Below, in pieces: positions 35,757 to 45,536 of a DNA stretch of 64,000 nt. Position 1 is the stretch's first letter, and every line of letters begins with the position of its first letter. A program made the position numbers and the translations under genes. The stretch covers positions 558,001 to 622,000 of the forward strand of contig NZ_FNEE01000002.1 of NCBI RefSeq assembly GCF_900099905.1, in the 5' to 3' direction. This DNA comes from Mesorhizobium muleiense (GTDB taxonomy: Bacteria > Pseudomonadota > Alphaproteobacteria > Rhizobiales > Rhizobiaceae). The notes under the pieces are model-generated. The model worked only from the letters and a program-made list of their open reading frames with translations, had not been told where the DNA came from and ran no database searches.

Positions 35757-36521
35757 TTACGCCGTCTCCTGCCCCATGCGGCGTGCGGTGTAGCGCTCGA
35801 TCGCCGACAGCCCGTCATAGATCAGCACGGCAAGCGCGGCGACGATCAGCCCGCCCTGCAGCACGAAGGCGAGATTGTTGGACAACAGACCGGCGATGAT
35901 CACCTCGCCGAGCGTCCTGGCCGCCACGGTCGAGCCGATCGTCGCAGTGGCGAGGCTGATGACCACCGAAAGCCGGATACCGCCGAGAATGATCGGCGCG
36001 CTGAGCGGCAGCTCGACCTTGACCAGCCTTTGCCAGCCGGTCATGCCGGCGCCGCGCGCCGCCTCGACCACATTGGCCGGCATCGTCGTCAACCCGGTCA
36101 GCGCGTTCTCGAAGATCGGCAGCAGGCCATAGAGAAACAGCGCGATCAGTGTCGGCTTCTCGCCAAAGCCGACGGCCGGCACGGCCAGCGCCAGCACCGC
36201 CACCGGCGGAAAGGTCTGGCCGATATTGACCAGGCTGCGCGACAGCGGCAGGAATTCGACGCCGGCCGGCCGGGTGACCAGGATGGCGAGCGCCACGGCA
36301 ACGATGGTTGCCGCCACCGTCGCGATCAGCACGGTCCTCAGATGCAGCAGCGTCAGGGTCAACAGGCTGCCCTGGTTGTAGATTGCCGGCGCGTTGCTCT
36401 CGGTCAGCGGCTTCAGCAGCGGCTCGAACCAACCCGGATTGGTCACGAACGCAATGAGCAGCACCACAAGGGCAAGCCTGAGCAGTGACGGAAGCCAGGC
36501 TTTTACACCGGCCTCTTTCAT
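35757..36521 (-). CDS. Glycine betaine/osmoprotectant ABC transporter permease (OpuCB/YehW-like)
   Basis: A 254-residue inner-membrane permease with about five to six helices. It carries the ABC-permease loop (VVEAARGAGMTGWQRLVKVELPL, with EAARGAGM matching the EAA motif), IENALTGL-type segments and a long hydrophobic C-terminus. The ATG at 36521 overlaps the stop of the upstream ATPase gene (ATGA). It is the distal gene of a four-gene osmoprotectant uptake operon. Confidence 0.88.
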   Translation of the reverse strand: MKEAGVKAWLPSLLRLALVVLLIAFVTNPGWFEPLLKPLTESNAPAIYNQGSLLTLTLLHLRTVLIATVAATIVAVALAILVTRPAGVEFLPLSRSLVNIGQTFPPVAVLALAVPAVGFGEKPTLIALFLYGLLPIFENALTGLTTMPANVVEAARGAGMTGWQRLVKVELPLSAPIILGGIRLSVVISLATATIGSTVAARTLGEVIIAGLLSNNLAFVLQGGLIVAALAVLIYDGLSAIERYTARRMGQETA

Positions 36522-37456
36522 GCCGGCCTCGCCGCGCGTTTCACCAGCCCATCCACAGTCACGCGGCCGAGCGGCTTGCCATCCGCGCCTGTCACCGGCA
36601 ACGCCGGGCGTCCCGACCACAACAGTTCGGCCAGCGCATCGCGCTGGCTGACGTCGGCGGGGATCGCCTCGCCTTCGGCGGTGCCCGTCTCCACGGCGTC
36701 GCGCACCCGGCCGAGCGACAGCAGCCTGAACGGTTTTTCGCTGGCGCCGACCAGGGTCTCGACGAAGGCGCTGGCCGGCTTCGCCAGGATCTCGGCGGGC
36801 CTGGCATATTGCACCAGCTTGCCGGCATCCATCACCGCGATCTTGTCGCCCATACGCACCGCCTCCTCCATGTCATGGGTGACGAGGATGATGGTGGTGC
36901 CGAAGCGCTTCTGGATCGCCCGAAGGTCCTCCTGCGCCTTGTTGCGGATGATCGGGTCGAGCGCGCCGAACGGCTCGTCCATCAACAGCACGTTCGGCTC
37001 CGCGGCAAGTGCCCTGGCGACGCCGACGCGCTGCTGCTGGCCGCCGGAGAGCTCGTGCGGATAGCGTGGCCCGAACGCCTGGGGATCGAGCTGGTAGAGC
37101 GTCATCAACTCGTCGACACGGCGCTTGGTGCGGGCCGCGTCCCAGCCGAGCAGCACCGGCACGGTGGCGATGTTCTGCGCCACGGTGCGATGCGGAAACA
37201 GCCCATGGCCCTGGATGGTGTAGCCGATGCTGCGGCGCAGTTCGTAGCCGGGCAGCGAGCGGTTGTCGGCGCCGTCGAGCCTGATCACGCCGGCGGTCGG
37301 CTCGACCAGCCGGTTGATCATGCGCAGCAGCGTCGTCTTGCCGGAGCCGGAGGTGCCGACGATGACGGCGATGGTGCGCGGCTCGATCACCATCGACACG
37401 TCGTCGACGACGGTCGTCGCGTCATAGCGCTTGGTAATGCCTTCGATCTCGATCAT
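36518..37456 (-). CDS. Osmoprotectant ABC transporter ATP-binding protein (ProV/OpuCA-like)
   Basis: A 312-residue ATPase. The nucleotide-binding domain has Walker A GTSGSGKTT, the Q-loop in GYTIQGHGLFPH, the signature LSGGQQQRVGVARAL, Walker B VLLMDEPFGALD and the switch His in VTHDMEEAVRM. A CBS-like regulatory tail follows (ADVSQRDALAELLWSGRPALPVTG...). It overlaps both neighbouring permease genes by four bases, consistent with an OpuC-type complex having two different permeases. Confidence 0.92.
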   Translation of the reverse strand: MIEIEGITKRYDATTVVDDVSMVIEPRTIAVIVGTSGSGKTTLLRMINRLVEPTAGVIRLDGADNRSLPGYELRRSIGYTIQGHGLFPHRTVAQNIATVPVLLGWDAARTKRRVDELMTLYQLDPQAFGPRYPHELSGGQQQRVGVARALAAEPNVLLMDEPFGALDPIIRNKAQEDLRAIQKRFGTTIILVTHDMEEAVRMGDKIAVMDAGKLVQYARPAEILAKPASAFVETLVGASEKPFRLLSLGRVRDAVETGTAEGEAIPADVSQRDALAELLWSGRPALPVTGADGKPLGRVTVDGLVKRAARPA

Positions 37457-38619
37457 GCCGGTTGTGCCTCGCGTCGCCTGGTGGAGGTCATTTCGATCAA
37501 TGCGTCGAGGATGATGGCGGCAGTAAAGGCCATAGCCACCGTCGGAACGGCGCCGAGCAGCACCAGGTCCATCGCCGTCTGGCCAACGCCCTGGAACACG
37601 AACACGCCGAAACCGCCGCCGCCGATCAGCGCGGCAATGGTGGCAAGGCCGATGTTCTGGACCAGCACGATACGGATGCCGGTGAGGATCACCGGGAAGG
37701 CCAGTGGAAATTCGACGCCGAACAGGCGCTGGCGCTCGGTCATGCCCATGCCGCGTGCGGCATCGTTGGCGGCGCGCGGCACGCCGGCAAGACCGACCAC
37801 GGTGTTGGCCACCACCGGCAGCAGCGAGTAGAGGAACAGGGCGACGAAGGCAGGCGCGGTGCCGATGCCGCGAATGCCGAGGGAGGCCGCGCCGGGCACA
37901 TGCGTGGCGACCCAGCCGAGCGGCGCGATCAACAGGCCGAACAGCGCGATCGAGGGAATGGTCTGGATGATGTTCAGCGCGTTGAGCACGCCGGCCCGCA
38001 ATTTTTCGACGCGGTGGCAGAGGATGCCGAGCGGCAGGCCGACTAACACCGCTGCTGCCAGCGAGCCCAACGCCAGCGTCACATGCTTGGAGCCTTCGGC
38101 CCAAAAACTGTCGGCACGGTTGGCATATTCCTTGAGGATCGACAGACTGTTCCAACTGCCCGAGACCAGCAGCAGGCCGATCGCCGCTGCCGCGACGACG
38201 AGCACGCCGATCCGCGCCGATGGCGACAGGTTCAGCCTCGTCAGCCCATCGGCGAGCAACAGCGTAAAGGCGAAGATGAGCAGCCAGAAACCCGAAGCCG
38301 GCGAGATGCGGGCAAAGCTGTTGCCCTCAGGCGTCAGGAAGCTGCCGGCGACGCCGATGAGCAGCGCCAGTGCGGCAAGCGCGACCACGCTGGCGGCCAG
38401 GCGCAGGGCCAGCGGCGTTTTCAGCAAGGCGACGACCGCCGCAACGACGACGACTGCAAGCAGCAGCGGCCCCAGCGTCGGCGGCAGCGCTTCAAGAATC
38501 GAGCGCGCCTCGCCTGGCACGATGCGGTTGGCGCGCAAGGTGGCGAAGGGCGCCGCGAAGGCGGCGTAGGCAACGATCGCGGCGATGATCACACCGAGCT
38601 TGTCGAAGCGGGTGGTCAT
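37453..38619 (-). CDS. Osmoprotectant ABC transporter permease, large subunit (YehY-like)
   Basis: A 388-residue permease with extra N-terminal helices (about residues 10-170) before the conserved permease domain (about 170-385). The cytoplasmic loop ANDAARGMGMTERQRLFGVEFPL gives the EAA-like motif and IQTIPSIALFGLLIAPLG is typical of ProW/OpuC permeases. Long plus short permeases with one ATPase match the YehYXW/OsmF-type arrangement. The stop overlaps the start of the ATPase gene. Confidence 0.9.
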   Translation of the reverse strand: MTTRFDKLGVIIAAIVAYAAFAAPFATLRANRIVPGEARSILEALPPTLGPLLLAVVVVAAVVALLKTPLALRLAASVVALAALALLIGVAGSFLTPEGNSFARISPASGFWLLIFAFTLLLADGLTRLNLSPSARIGVLVVAAAAIGLLLVSGSWNSLSILKEYANRADSFWAEGSKHVTLALGSLAAAVLVGLPLGILCHRVEKLRAGVLNALNIIQTIPSIALFGLLIAPLGWVATHVPGAASLGIRGIGTAPAFVALFLYSLLPVVANTVVGLAGVPRAANDAARGMGMTERQRLFGVEFPLAFPVILTGIRIVLVQNIGLATIAALIGGGGFGVFVFQGVGQTAMDLVLLGAVPTVAMAFTAAIILDALIEMTSTRRREAQPA

Positions 38620-38658
38620 GGCGCGCCTCGCACCGGCGTCATTTTCAAAACGTGCTGA

Positions 38659-39570
38659 CTACTTCAAAAACCCGTTCTTCTTCAAAAAGTCTTCGGCGAC
38701 GCCTTTGACCGGCTCGCCGCCGACCTGAACGCGGCCGTTCAGTTCCTGCAGGGTGACGAGGTCGAGCTTGGCGAAGACCGGCTTCAGCAGCGTCTCGATT
38801 TCGGGATGCTCCTTCAGCACCGCCTCGCGGATGATCGGCGCCGGCTGGTAGACCGGCTGCACGCCCTTGTCGTCTTCGAGCACGACCAGGCCGGACGGCG
38901 CGATGCCGCCGTCGGTGCCGTAGACCATGGCGGCGTTGGCGCCGTTGGTTTGGTTCGCCGCGGCGGCGATGGTCGCCGCCGTATCGCCGCCGGAGAGCGT
39001 GATCAGCTGGTCCGGCTTAAGCGTGAAGCCATAGGTGGTCTGGAAAGCCGGCAGCGCGGCAGCCGAATTGACGAATTCGGCCGAGGCCGCCAGCACCACC
39101 TGACCGCCGCCGGAGACATATTTGCCGAAGTCGGACAGCGTCGCCAGCTTGTTGGTCTCGGCGACATCCTTGCGCAGCGCAATCGCCCAGGTGTTGTTGG
39201 CCGGCGACGGCGACAGCCAGACGATCTTGTTGGCGTCGTAGTCGAGCTTCTTGGCCGTTTCATAGCCCTTGGCGGCATCCTTCCACACCGGATCGTCGGC
39301 CTTTTCGAAGAAGAAGGCGGCATTGCCGGTGTATTCCGGATAGATGTCGATCTCGCCGGCGGTGATCGCCTTGCGCACCACAGGGGTGCCGCCGAGTTGG
39401 ATGCGGTCGGTGGTCTGGATATTGTTGGCGTTCAGCACCAGCTGGATGATGTTGCCGAGCACGCCGCCTTCGGTGTCTATCTTCGACGACACGACCACCT
39501 GAGCGCTCGCCGAGGCTGCGGTGATGCCGAGCGCCAGTGCCGCGCCGGCCAGAACCTTGACTGAAAACAT
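38659..39570 (-). CDS. Osmoprotectant-binding protein (OsmF/OpuCC-like)
   Basis: A 303-residue periplasmic binding protein with a signal peptide (LAGAALALGITAASASA, cleavage near 23). The QAT/OpuAC-type fold shows VVSSKIDTEGGVLGNIIQ, the motif DIYPEYTGN that forms part of the quaternary-amine pocket, and TLSDFGKYVSG. It is the first gene of the operon, 39 bases before the large permease. The substrate is probably glycine betaine, choline or a related compound. Confidence 0.9.
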   Translation of the reverse strand: MFSVKVLAGAALALGITAASASAQVVVSSKIDTEGGVLGNIIQLVLNANNIQTTDRIQLGGTPVVRKAITAGEIDIYPEYTGNAAFFFEKADDPVWKDAAKGYETAKKLDYDANKIVWLSPSPANNTWAIALRKDVAETNKLATLSDFGKYVSGGGQVVLAASAEFVNSAAALPAFQTTYGFTLKPDQLITLSGGDTAATIAAAANQTNGANAAMVYGTDGGIAPSGLVVLEDDKGVQPVYQPAPIIREAVLKEHPEIETLLKPVFAKLDLVTLQELNGRVQVGGEPVKGVAEDFLKKNGFLK

Positions 39571-39733
39571 TTCACAAATCCCTTGCTGAGAACCGGACTG
39601 CGGCTGCCGCATATGAGCATGACTTTCAATGCCCCGTCGGGGCACACGGTTTCATAAGAAGGGGGATGGGGGCAATAATTTTGTTCGGATGCGGGTGAAT
39701 CCGCTGCTGTCTGATCCCGACAGCGTCATGTCA

Positions 39734-39777
39734 CTACAGCGCGTCGCGTCCGTTTGGACGCGCAAAGGACGCTGTAG
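39734..39777. repeat. CTACAGCG-type palindromic repeat, copy 2
   Basis: CTACAGCG (39734) and CGCTGTAG (ending 39777) form an outer stem around an inner hairpin GCGTCC-GTTT-GGACGC. It is related to 27258-27300. Immediately downstream (39792-39830) is a degenerate RIME-like segment. It lies in the gap between the transporter operon and the MFS gene. Confidence 0.75.
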
Positions 39778-39822
39778 CACTATTGATTTGCGCATGGTCC
39801 TTTCCGAACCTTCGGATCGGGG

Positions 39823-41040
39823 TCATGAGCTGGTCGGCCGCGCGGTCATCTTCAGCACGCCCAGCGCCACGAAGCACAGCACCGTCACCGGGAAGATGAT
39901 CCAGTTCAGCATCTCCCAGCCCCAGGCGTTGTAGACCGCGCCCGACATCAGCGAGGCGAAGGCGACGGAGCCGAACAGGACGAAGTCGTGAAAACCCTGG
40001 ACCTTGGCCTTTTCCGATGGCCGGTAGCTGTCGGCGACCATGGCGGTGGCGCCGATGAAGCCGAAATTCCAGCCAAGGCCGAGCAGGATCAGCGCCGTCC
40101 AGAACTGCCACAGTGCCAGGCCCGACAGCGCTACCACGGCGCAGCCGATCAGCAGCACAAGGCCGGTTGCGACAATCCGTTCGGCGCCGAAGCGATAGAT
40201 CAGCGAGCCGGTGAAGAAGCTCGGCGCGAACATCGCCATGACATGCCAGGAAATGCCGAGCGTGGCGTCGTCCGTCGACAGGCCGCAGCCGACCATGGCG
40301 AGCGGCGCGCCAGTCATGACGAAGCTCATCAGCGCATAGCTGCCAACGGCGCAAAACAGCGCCGCAACGAAACGCGGCCTGGTGACGATCTCGGCGAGCG
40401 GCCGCGCGTCGCTGTCGGCGATTTCCGCTTTGCCCGTCGCCTTGGCCGGGATGCGCAGCAACGACAGGATGGCGGCGCCGACCGCCGCCAGCACCAGGAT
40501 GGAGGCAAACGAGCCGGCAAACATCACAGGAGCAAACAATTCGCGGGTGAAGATGACGATCTGAGGCCCAAGGATGGCGGTGACGATGCCGCCGGCCAGC
40601 ACGAAGGAGATGGCGCGGGCCTTGAATTCAGGCGGCGCGTTGTCGGCGGCGGCGAAGCGGAATTGCTGGACGAAGGCGCCGCCGATGCCGATCACCAGCA
40701 GGCCGAAGGCGAACAGCCAGAAGCTGGCGTAAAATAGCGCCAGCGTGGCGACCAGACCGCCGAGCGCGGTGACGATCGTCCCGGTCATGAAGCCGTCACG
40801 CTGGCCGAGCCGGCGGATGATGGCTGCTGCCGGCAGGGCGCCGAGCGCCACGCCGACGTTGAAGCCGGTGATCGGCGCCGTCGCCAGCGACTTGTCGGAC
40901 CCGAGCAGATAGTGCCCGGCCAACCCACCCACGGAAATGGCGATGGGTGCGGCCGAGCCGATGATCGCCTGCGAAGCGGCAAGGATGAGCGCCGTGCGGC
41001 GCGCTTCCCTGCCGGCCTCGGCGATAGCGACGGCCGTCAT
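39823..41040 (-). CDS. MFS transporter
   Basis: A 405-residue carrier with 12 predicted helices. The loop between helices 2 and 3 reads [12 protein letters not shown], a weak form of the MFS A-motif, and a loop rich in charged residues separates the two halves ([18 protein letters not shown]). The substrate is unknown. The ATG at 41040 overlaps the stop of nusB (ATGA). The much longer open frame upstream runs through nusB in another register and is not used. Confidence 0.85.
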   Translation of the reverse strand: MTAVAIAEAGREARRTALILAASQAIIGSAAPIAISVGGLAGHYLLGSDKSLATAPITGFNVGVALGALPAAAIIRRLGQRDGFMTGTIVTALGGLVATLALFYASFWLFAFGLLVIGIGGAFVQQFRFAAADNAPPEFKARAISFVLAGGIVTAILGPQIVIFTRELFAPVMFAGSFASILVLAAVGAAILSLLRIPAKATGKAEIADSDARPLAEIVTRPRFVAALFCAVGSYALMSFVMTGAPLAMVGCGLSTDDATLGISWHVMAMFAPSFFTGSLIYRFGAERIVATGLVLLIGCAVVALSGLALWQFWTALILLGLGWNFGFIGATAMVADSYRPSEKAKVQGFHDFVLFGSVAFASLMSGAVYNAWGWEMLNWIIFPVTVLCFVALGVLKMTARPTSS

Positions 41041-41537
41041 GAAGCGTCCTTGCCACGCCCTTCGCCGCGCACCCGGCGCGACACGCGATCGAGCACCGCG
41101 TTGACCAGCTTCGGCTCGTCTTCTTCGTAAAACGCCTTGGCGATATCGACATATTCCGAGACGATGACAGCCACCGGCACGTCCTCGCGCTTCATCAGTT
41201 CGTAGACGCCGGCGCGCAATATGGCGCGCAGCGTCGAATCGAGCCTGGACAACGGCCAGTCCTCGGTCAGCGCCTGGCGGATGATCGGGTCGATGGTCTT
41301 CTGGTTCTCGACGACGCCGGCGAGGATGGCGCGAAACCATTGCGCGTCGGCCTCGCGATAGAGCGCGCCGTCGACTTCCTTGCCGAGCCTGAACGCCTCG
41401 TATTCGGCGGTGATCTCGAAGACGCCGCTGCCGGCCACATCCATCTGGTAGAGCGCCTGCACGGCGGCCAGACGGGCTGCACCGCGCTTGTTGGCGTGGC
41501 GCACCGCGGGCTGGCCGGGCGATGCGGGCTCGCTCAC
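41037..41537 (-). CDS. nusB: Transcription antitermination protein NusB
   Basis: A 166-residue all-helical protein that binds boxA RNA with NusE/S10 for rRNA antitermination. Family segments are [37 protein letters not shown] and [16 protein letters not shown], ending in [17 protein letters not shown]. The N-terminus is extended by ~15 residues. The GTG start overlaps the ribH stop (GTGA), the conserved ribH-nusB pairing. Confidence 0.96.
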   Translation of the reverse strand: MSEPASPGQPAVRHANKRGAARLAAVQALYQMDVAGSGVFEITAEYEAFRLGKEVDGALYREADAQWFRAILAGVVENQKTIDPIIRQALTEDWPLSRLDSTLRAILRAGVYELMKREDVPVAVIVSEYVDIAKAFYEEDEPKLVNAVLDRVSRRVRGEGRGKDAS

Positions 41538-42028
41538 GACCGCTCTCCCAACTGTTGCTTGAGGGCAATCATGGTCAGCGCTGCACGCGCGGCAAAGCCA
41601 CCCTTGTCGCCTTCCGAACGCCTGGCCCGCGTCCAGGCCTGCTCGTCATTTTCGGTGGTCAGGATGCCGTTGCCGATGCAGACCGCTTCCTGGACGGACA
41701 GGTCCATCAGGGCACGGCTCGATTCATTGGCGACGATGTCGAAATGATAGGTGTCGCCGCGCACGATGGTGCCGAGGGCGACAAAGCCGTCATAGCTCGG
41801 CCCGCCTTCGGCGGCGCCGTCGAGGGCGAAGGAAATCACTGCCGGAATTTCGAGCGAGCCCGGAACGGTGACGACGTCGTATGTCGCGCCCGCTTCCTCG
41901 AGCGCGCTTGTCGCGCCTTCGAGCAGCGCGTCGGCAAGGTCGTCGTGGAAGCGTGCCTCGATGACAAGAAGGTGGGCCTTCTTCTTCGGGCGAATGAACG
42001 CTTTGCCGTGTTGGGATGTGCCAGCCAT
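41534..42028 (-). CDS. ribH: 6,7-dimethyl-8-ribityllumazine synthase
   Basis: A 164-residue enzyme that condenses the pyrimidine and dihydroxybutanone phosphate to lumazine. Motifs visible: [15 protein letters not shown], the substrate loop [17 protein letters not shown] with the catalytic His, and [15 protein letters not shown]. The start ATG at 42028 is preceded by GGAGA. The next riboflavin gene upstream is ribE, separated by a MITE-like repeat, so it may have its own promoter. Confidence 0.96.
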   Translation of the reverse strand: MAGTSQHGKAFIRPKKKAHLLVIEARFHDDLADALLEGATSALEEAGATYDVVTVPGSLEIPAVISFALDGAAEGGPSYDGFVALGTIVRGDTYHFDIVANESSRALMDLSVQEAVCIGNGILTTENDEQAWTRARRSEGDKGGFAARAALTMIALKQQLGERS

Positions 42029-42136
42029 AGATGTCTCCGGGATCGCCGGTGACTTAGGCCGAAGCCGGTTTGATCGCAAGCAGAAGATTGGTGGAGATGC
42101 GGACGTGCCTGATTATTGGTTTCCTCCGAAGCCGGC

Positions 42137-42305
42137 GCTGCCCCTCATTGCCCTGCCGGGCATTTCTCCCCGTAAACGGGGCGAAAGAGGCCGGCCGCAT
42201 CGCCGCCGCCCTTCTTGCAACGCTGGTGATTGGCGAAACCATCGATGAAATCGCCCCTCGCCCCGTTTACGGGGAGAGGTCGCCGGCAGGCGGGTGAGGG
42301 GCAGC
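42137..42305. repeat. MITE-like inverted-repeat element
   Basis: Two ~48-base arms (42137-42184 and 42258-42305) are imperfect reverse complements and enclose ~73 bases. The arms start GCTGCCCCTCA and contain CTCCCCGTAAACGGGG, itself a hairpin. It has no coding capacity. It fills most of the 366-base ribE-ribH gap (42029-42394); nothing else is seen there. Confidence 0.85.
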
Positions 42306-42394
42306 GCCAAACGGAACAAGGGCGCCAATCAGATCCGAGGTGCTCGTCCTGTTCGGATAACCGTATGAATCCACGCCGCTCTCCGGCAGGACCA

Positions 42395-43012
42395 TCAAAG
42401 CCCCTCTTTCGCGGCCTCCGCCAGGCGGGCCGCGTAGCGGGCCATGGTGTCGATCTCCAGATTGACGCGGTCGCCGACCTGGCGTTCGCCCCAGGTGGTC
42501 ACGGTCAGCGAGTGATGGATCAAGAGCACGTCGAAGCGGGTGCCGTCGACCTTGTTGACGGTGAGCGAGGTGCCGTCGAGCGCGACGGAACCCTTGGGTG
42601 CGATGAATTTGGCCAGATCGCGCGGCGCTTCCAGCGTAAAGCGCACGGCATCGCCCTCCTCCTTGCGCGCAACGATCTCGGCCATGCCGTCGACATGGCC
42701 TGAAACGATGTGGCCACCGAGTTCGTCGCCGATCTTCAGCGGCCGCTCCAGATTGATCCTGGTGCCGGATTTCCAGCCCATCGCCGTCGTCAGCCTGAGT
42801 GCCTCTTCCCAGGCCTCGACCTCGAACCAGCGCGCGTTGGCGCCGCTTTCCGGCAGCGCCGTCACCGTCAGGCAGACGCCGCCGCAGGAAATCGAAGCCC
42901 CAATGGCGATCGTCTGCGGGTCATAGGCGGTGTCGATGCGCAAGCCGACGCCCTCTCTCAGCGGCTTGACGGCAGCGACGGTGCCGACATCGGTGACAAT
43001 CCCGGTAAACAT
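42395..43012 (-). CDS. ribE: Riboflavin synthase alpha subunit
   Basis: A 205-residue protein with the two tandem lumazine-binding domains of riboflavin synthase (about residues 1-95 and 96-205). It begins MFTGIVTDVGTV, the invariant N-terminus, with a GASISCGGVCLTV segment and, in the second half, GGHIVSGHVDGMAEI and SVALDGTSLTVN. The 42395-43120 open frame upstream is only RIME-like repeat sequence, so the start is at 43012. Confidence 0.96.
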   Translation of the reverse strand: MFTGIVTDVGTVAAVKPLREGVGLRIDTAYDPQTIAIGASISCGGVCLTVTALPESGANARWFEVEAWEEALRLTTAMGWKSGTRINLERPLKIGDELGGHIVSGHVDGMAEIVARKEEGDAVRFTLEAPRDLAKFIAPKGSVALDGTSLTVNKVDGTRFDVLLIHHSLTVTTWGERQVGDRVNLEIDTMARYAARLAEAAKEGL

Positions 43013-43034
43013 CAGACTCTGGCTTCTTGGTTGG

Positions 43035-43137
43035 CCATGATCTTTTCCGAAAACCGGTTCCCACGTTTCGGGATCATGTCTTTCAGTTTGACCATGTTCT
43101 TGTCCAAAAATCGGCTCCACTTTTCAGGATCATGGTC
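43035..43137. repeat. Two tandem RIME-like palindromes
   Basis: Unit 1 (43035-43079) begins CATGATCTTTTCCGAAAACC and ends GGGATCATG. Unit 2 (43092-43136) is a diverged copy. Both form long imperfect hairpins and occupy the ribD-ribE gap, overlapping the last codons of ribD. Confidence 0.8.
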
Positions 43138-44251
43138 TTATCCACTCGGCGTAGCTGTCTTCGCCGAAACGCATGTCGCGCAATTTGCGAAATCCTGCCG
43201 GGATATGGTCGGCGTCGATGGGCGATACAATGCCGCTCCTGCCGATCGGCTCCTGCCCCTGGAACAGCACGATGCGGTCGACCAGCCCTTCGGCGAGGAA
43301 GGCCTTGGCCACCTTGGCGCCGCCCTCGACCAGAACGCTCGCCATGCCGAGTGCGGCAAGATCCTCAAGCAGTTCCGGCAGCGCAATATCGCCTTCATAC
43401 GTCTCGGTGCCGATGAAGCGCACGCCGGCGCGTTCGAGCGCGGCGCGCCGGTGCGGATCGGCTTCGGCACAGGCGGCGACATAGAGCGGAACCCGGTCGA
43501 GGCCGGCGACCAGTTTCGACGTCTCCGGCAGCCTGATCTGGCGGTCGAGCACGATGCGCGCCGGCGAGCGGTTCTCCAGCCCCGGCAACCGCACCGTCAG
43601 CGCGGGATCGTCCTCCAGCGCCGTGCCGATGCCGATCAACACGCCGTCGGCTTCGGCGCGCATCAGATAGACTTCGCGCCGGGCGATGTCGCCGGTTATC
43701 GAGACCTGCCCCGCGCCTTCCATGCCGATCTTGCCATCGCTGGAAATCGCAAGTTTCAGGATCACTTCCGGACGTTTTTTCAGAGATCGAATGAGATAGC
43801 CGGCCATCTGCTCGGCGGCTTCTGCCACGAGCACCTTTTCGACCACTTCGACACCGGCGGCACGCAGGATCGCATAGCCGTTGCCGGACACGCGTGGATC
43901 GGGGTCGCTCGCAGCCCCAACCACCCGCGCGACGCCGGCATTGACCAGTGCACTGGCGCAAGGCGGGGTGCGGCCATGGTGGGCGCAGGGCTCCAATGTG
44001 ACATAGGCGGTGGCGCCGCGTGCGAGCTCGCCGGCCTCCGCCAGCGCCTCGGTCTCGGCATGTGGCCGGCCGCCGACAGCGGTGACGCCGGTGCCGACGA
44101 TCATCGGCCCGGCGCCGTCGTCGCGCACGATCAGCGTGCCGACGGAAGGGTTGGTCGAGGTCCGCCCGGCGTTTTTCCGCGACAGCCTCAGTGCCGCCGC
44201 CATGAAGCGGCGATCAAGAACCTCTTGCTCGGCTTGGCTGCGCCTTGCCAT
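43130..44251 (-). CDS. ribD: Bifunctional riboflavin deaminase/reductase RibD
   Basis: A 373-residue two-domain enzyme. The N-terminal cytidine-deaminase-like domain (about 15-150) has zinc ligands in HAETEAL and EPCAHHGRTPPCASALVNA. The C-terminal domain (about 155-370) is the DHFR-like reductase, with PEVILKLAISSDGKIG, ITGDIARREVYLMR and SVLVEGGAKVAKAFL. It catalyses the second and third riboflavin steps. The start MARRSQAEQEV is two bases after the nrdR stop. Confidence 0.95.
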   Translation of the reverse strand: MARRSQAEQEVLDRRFMAAALRLSRKNAGRTSTNPSVGTLIVRDDGAGPMIVGTGVTAVGGRPHAETEALAEAGELARGATAYVTLEPCAHHGRTPPCASALVNAGVARVVGAASDPDPRVSGNGYAILRAAGVEVVEKVLVAEAAEQMAGYLIRSLKKRPEVILKLAISSDGKIGMEGAGQVSITGDIARREVYLMRAEADGVLIGIGTALEDDPALTVRLPGLENRSPARIVLDRQIRLPETSKLVAGLDRVPLYVAACAEADPHRRAALERAGVRFIGTETYEGDIALPELLEDLAALGMASVLVEGGAKVAKAFLAEGLVDRIVLFQGQEPIGRSGIVSPIDADHIPAGFRKLRDMRFGEDSYAEWIRP

Positions 44252-44253
44252 GC

Positions 44254-44730
44254 TCAGCCGGCGTCCTCTTCCTTGAGCTCGTCACCTTTAAGCTCACCCA
44301 GCACGTCATGAAAATCCTTGGCCTCGCGGAAATTGCGATAGACCGAGGCGAAGCGCACATAGGCGACGTCGTCGAGCGACTTCAGTGCCTCCATCACCAG
44401 GCGGCCGACCTCGCCCGAGGCGACCTCGGTCTCGCCGGAGCTTTCGAGCTGGCGCACGATGCCGGTCACCGCGCGGTCGATGCGCTCGGGATCGACGTTG
44501 CGCTTGCGCACGGCGATCTCGACCGAGCGCAGCAGCTTGTCGCGGTCGAACGGCACCTTGCGTCCGGACTTCTTCACCACAACGAGGTCGCGCAACTGCA
44601 CCCGTTCGAAGGTGGTGAAGCGGCCGCCGCAATCGGGGCAGACGCGCCGCCTGCGGATGGCCGCGCCGTCTTCGGCGGGGCGCGAATCCTTCACCTGCGT
44701 ATCTTCGGACTGGCAGTAGGGACAGCGCAT
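44254..44730 (-). CDS. nrdR: Transcriptional repressor NrdR
   Basis: A 158-residue repressor of ribonucleotide reductase genes. A zinc ribbon is present ([17 protein letters not shown] and [13 protein letters not shown]), followed by an ATP-cone domain ([20 protein letters not shown]). The acidic tail is slightly longer than usual. The ATG at 44730 gives the invariant MRCP start. Position between glyA and ribD is the common rhizobial arrangement. Confidence 0.97.
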   Translation of the reverse strand: MRCPYCQSEDTQVKDSRPAEDGAAIRRRRVCPDCGGRFTTFERVQLRDLVVVKKSGRKVPFDRDKLLRSVEIAVRKRNVDPERIDRAVTGIVRQLESSGETEVASGEVGRLVMEALKSLDDVAYVRFASVYRNFREAKDFHDVLGELKGDELKEEDAG

Positions 44731-44864
44731 GAGCAGCCTTGTGTTCGCGAATCTCGTGGAGCGAAGGCTTAGAGGTTTTTGCCGCGATGGCAAAGTATCG
44801 GGTCGCGCCTCAGAGATAGCGAGGCGCGGGGAAAATTGCCAGCATCAACGGCAATACCGGCCGA

Positions 44865-45455
44865 TTACGGCGCGACATCAGCAGTCGGGAACCCACATGA
44901 CACGCCGAGGCTGCGATAGGCCTTGGTGAAGCCGTCCATCGATACGGTCGCGACCGGCGTGTCGGCGAATATGACGTCGAGCGCGCTGGCGCGGCGCATG
45001 GCACGCAGCAGGGCCAGGCTGATCTCGGGCTTGTTGTTCAACATCCATTTTCCGCCGCCACCGGCCATGGCATCGACGGTCGCCTTGACCTTGCCGTCGC
45101 CATCGCCGAACACCGCCGGAATGTTCTCGCCAGTCGGCAAGTCCTTGTTCTTCATGGCGATGACGAGGGTCGGATAGCCATTGGGCGGCAGTGCATCGCC
45201 GTTCGAGATGGCAAGCGTGAGCGTGCCGCTGGTACCGCTCGCGTCGAGGAAGGCGGTCGAGGCGACGCAGGTCTTGCGCAGATCCCCACCGGTATCGATC
45301 TCGTCCACAGTGGTGGACCAGTTGCCGAAGGTTTCGGTCTTCGGTGCGGCTGGGGTGGGCGCAGACTGTGCCTGGGCGGCGGACGGCAAGCTGGTCAATG
45401 TGACCAACAACACGCCAAGCGCGCCAAAGCCAGCGACACGGAAAATCTGCATCAT
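44865..45455 (-). CDS. IalB-like periplasmic protein
   Basis: A 196-residue exported protein. The signal peptide is hydrophobic (FGALGVLLVTLTSLPSAAQAQ, cleavage near 30). The mature part begins FGNWSTTVDEID and has Cys in LRKTCVAST and GVSCGFP that could pair, as in invasion-associated locus B family proteins. The C-terminus VSMDGFTKAYRSLG is family-like. In rhizobia these proteins have no proven function. The ATG at 45455 follows GGAG. Confidence 0.7.
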   Translation of the reverse strand: MMQIFRVAGFGALGVLLVTLTSLPSAAQAQSAPTPAAPKTETFGNWSTTVDEIDTGGDLRKTCVASTAFLDASGTSGTLTLAISNGDALPPNGYPTLVIAMKNKDLPTGENIPAVFGDGDGKVKATVDAMAGGGGKWMLNNKPEISLALLRAMRRASALDVIFADTPVATVSMDGFTKAYRSLGVSCGFPTADVAP

Positions 45456-45536
45456 CGTCAAGGCTCCTGTCCGGACTCCGTCCCCGCTGAAAAAGTGCTT
45501 CTCGTCCGGCGATAACGGACGACACCTTGCGTGAGC

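Noticed and set aside
36485..37831. 448-residue plus-strand frame across the osmoprotectant transporter genes
   Set aside because: Antisense to well-supported permease and ATPase genes with intact ABC motifs; no family resemblance.
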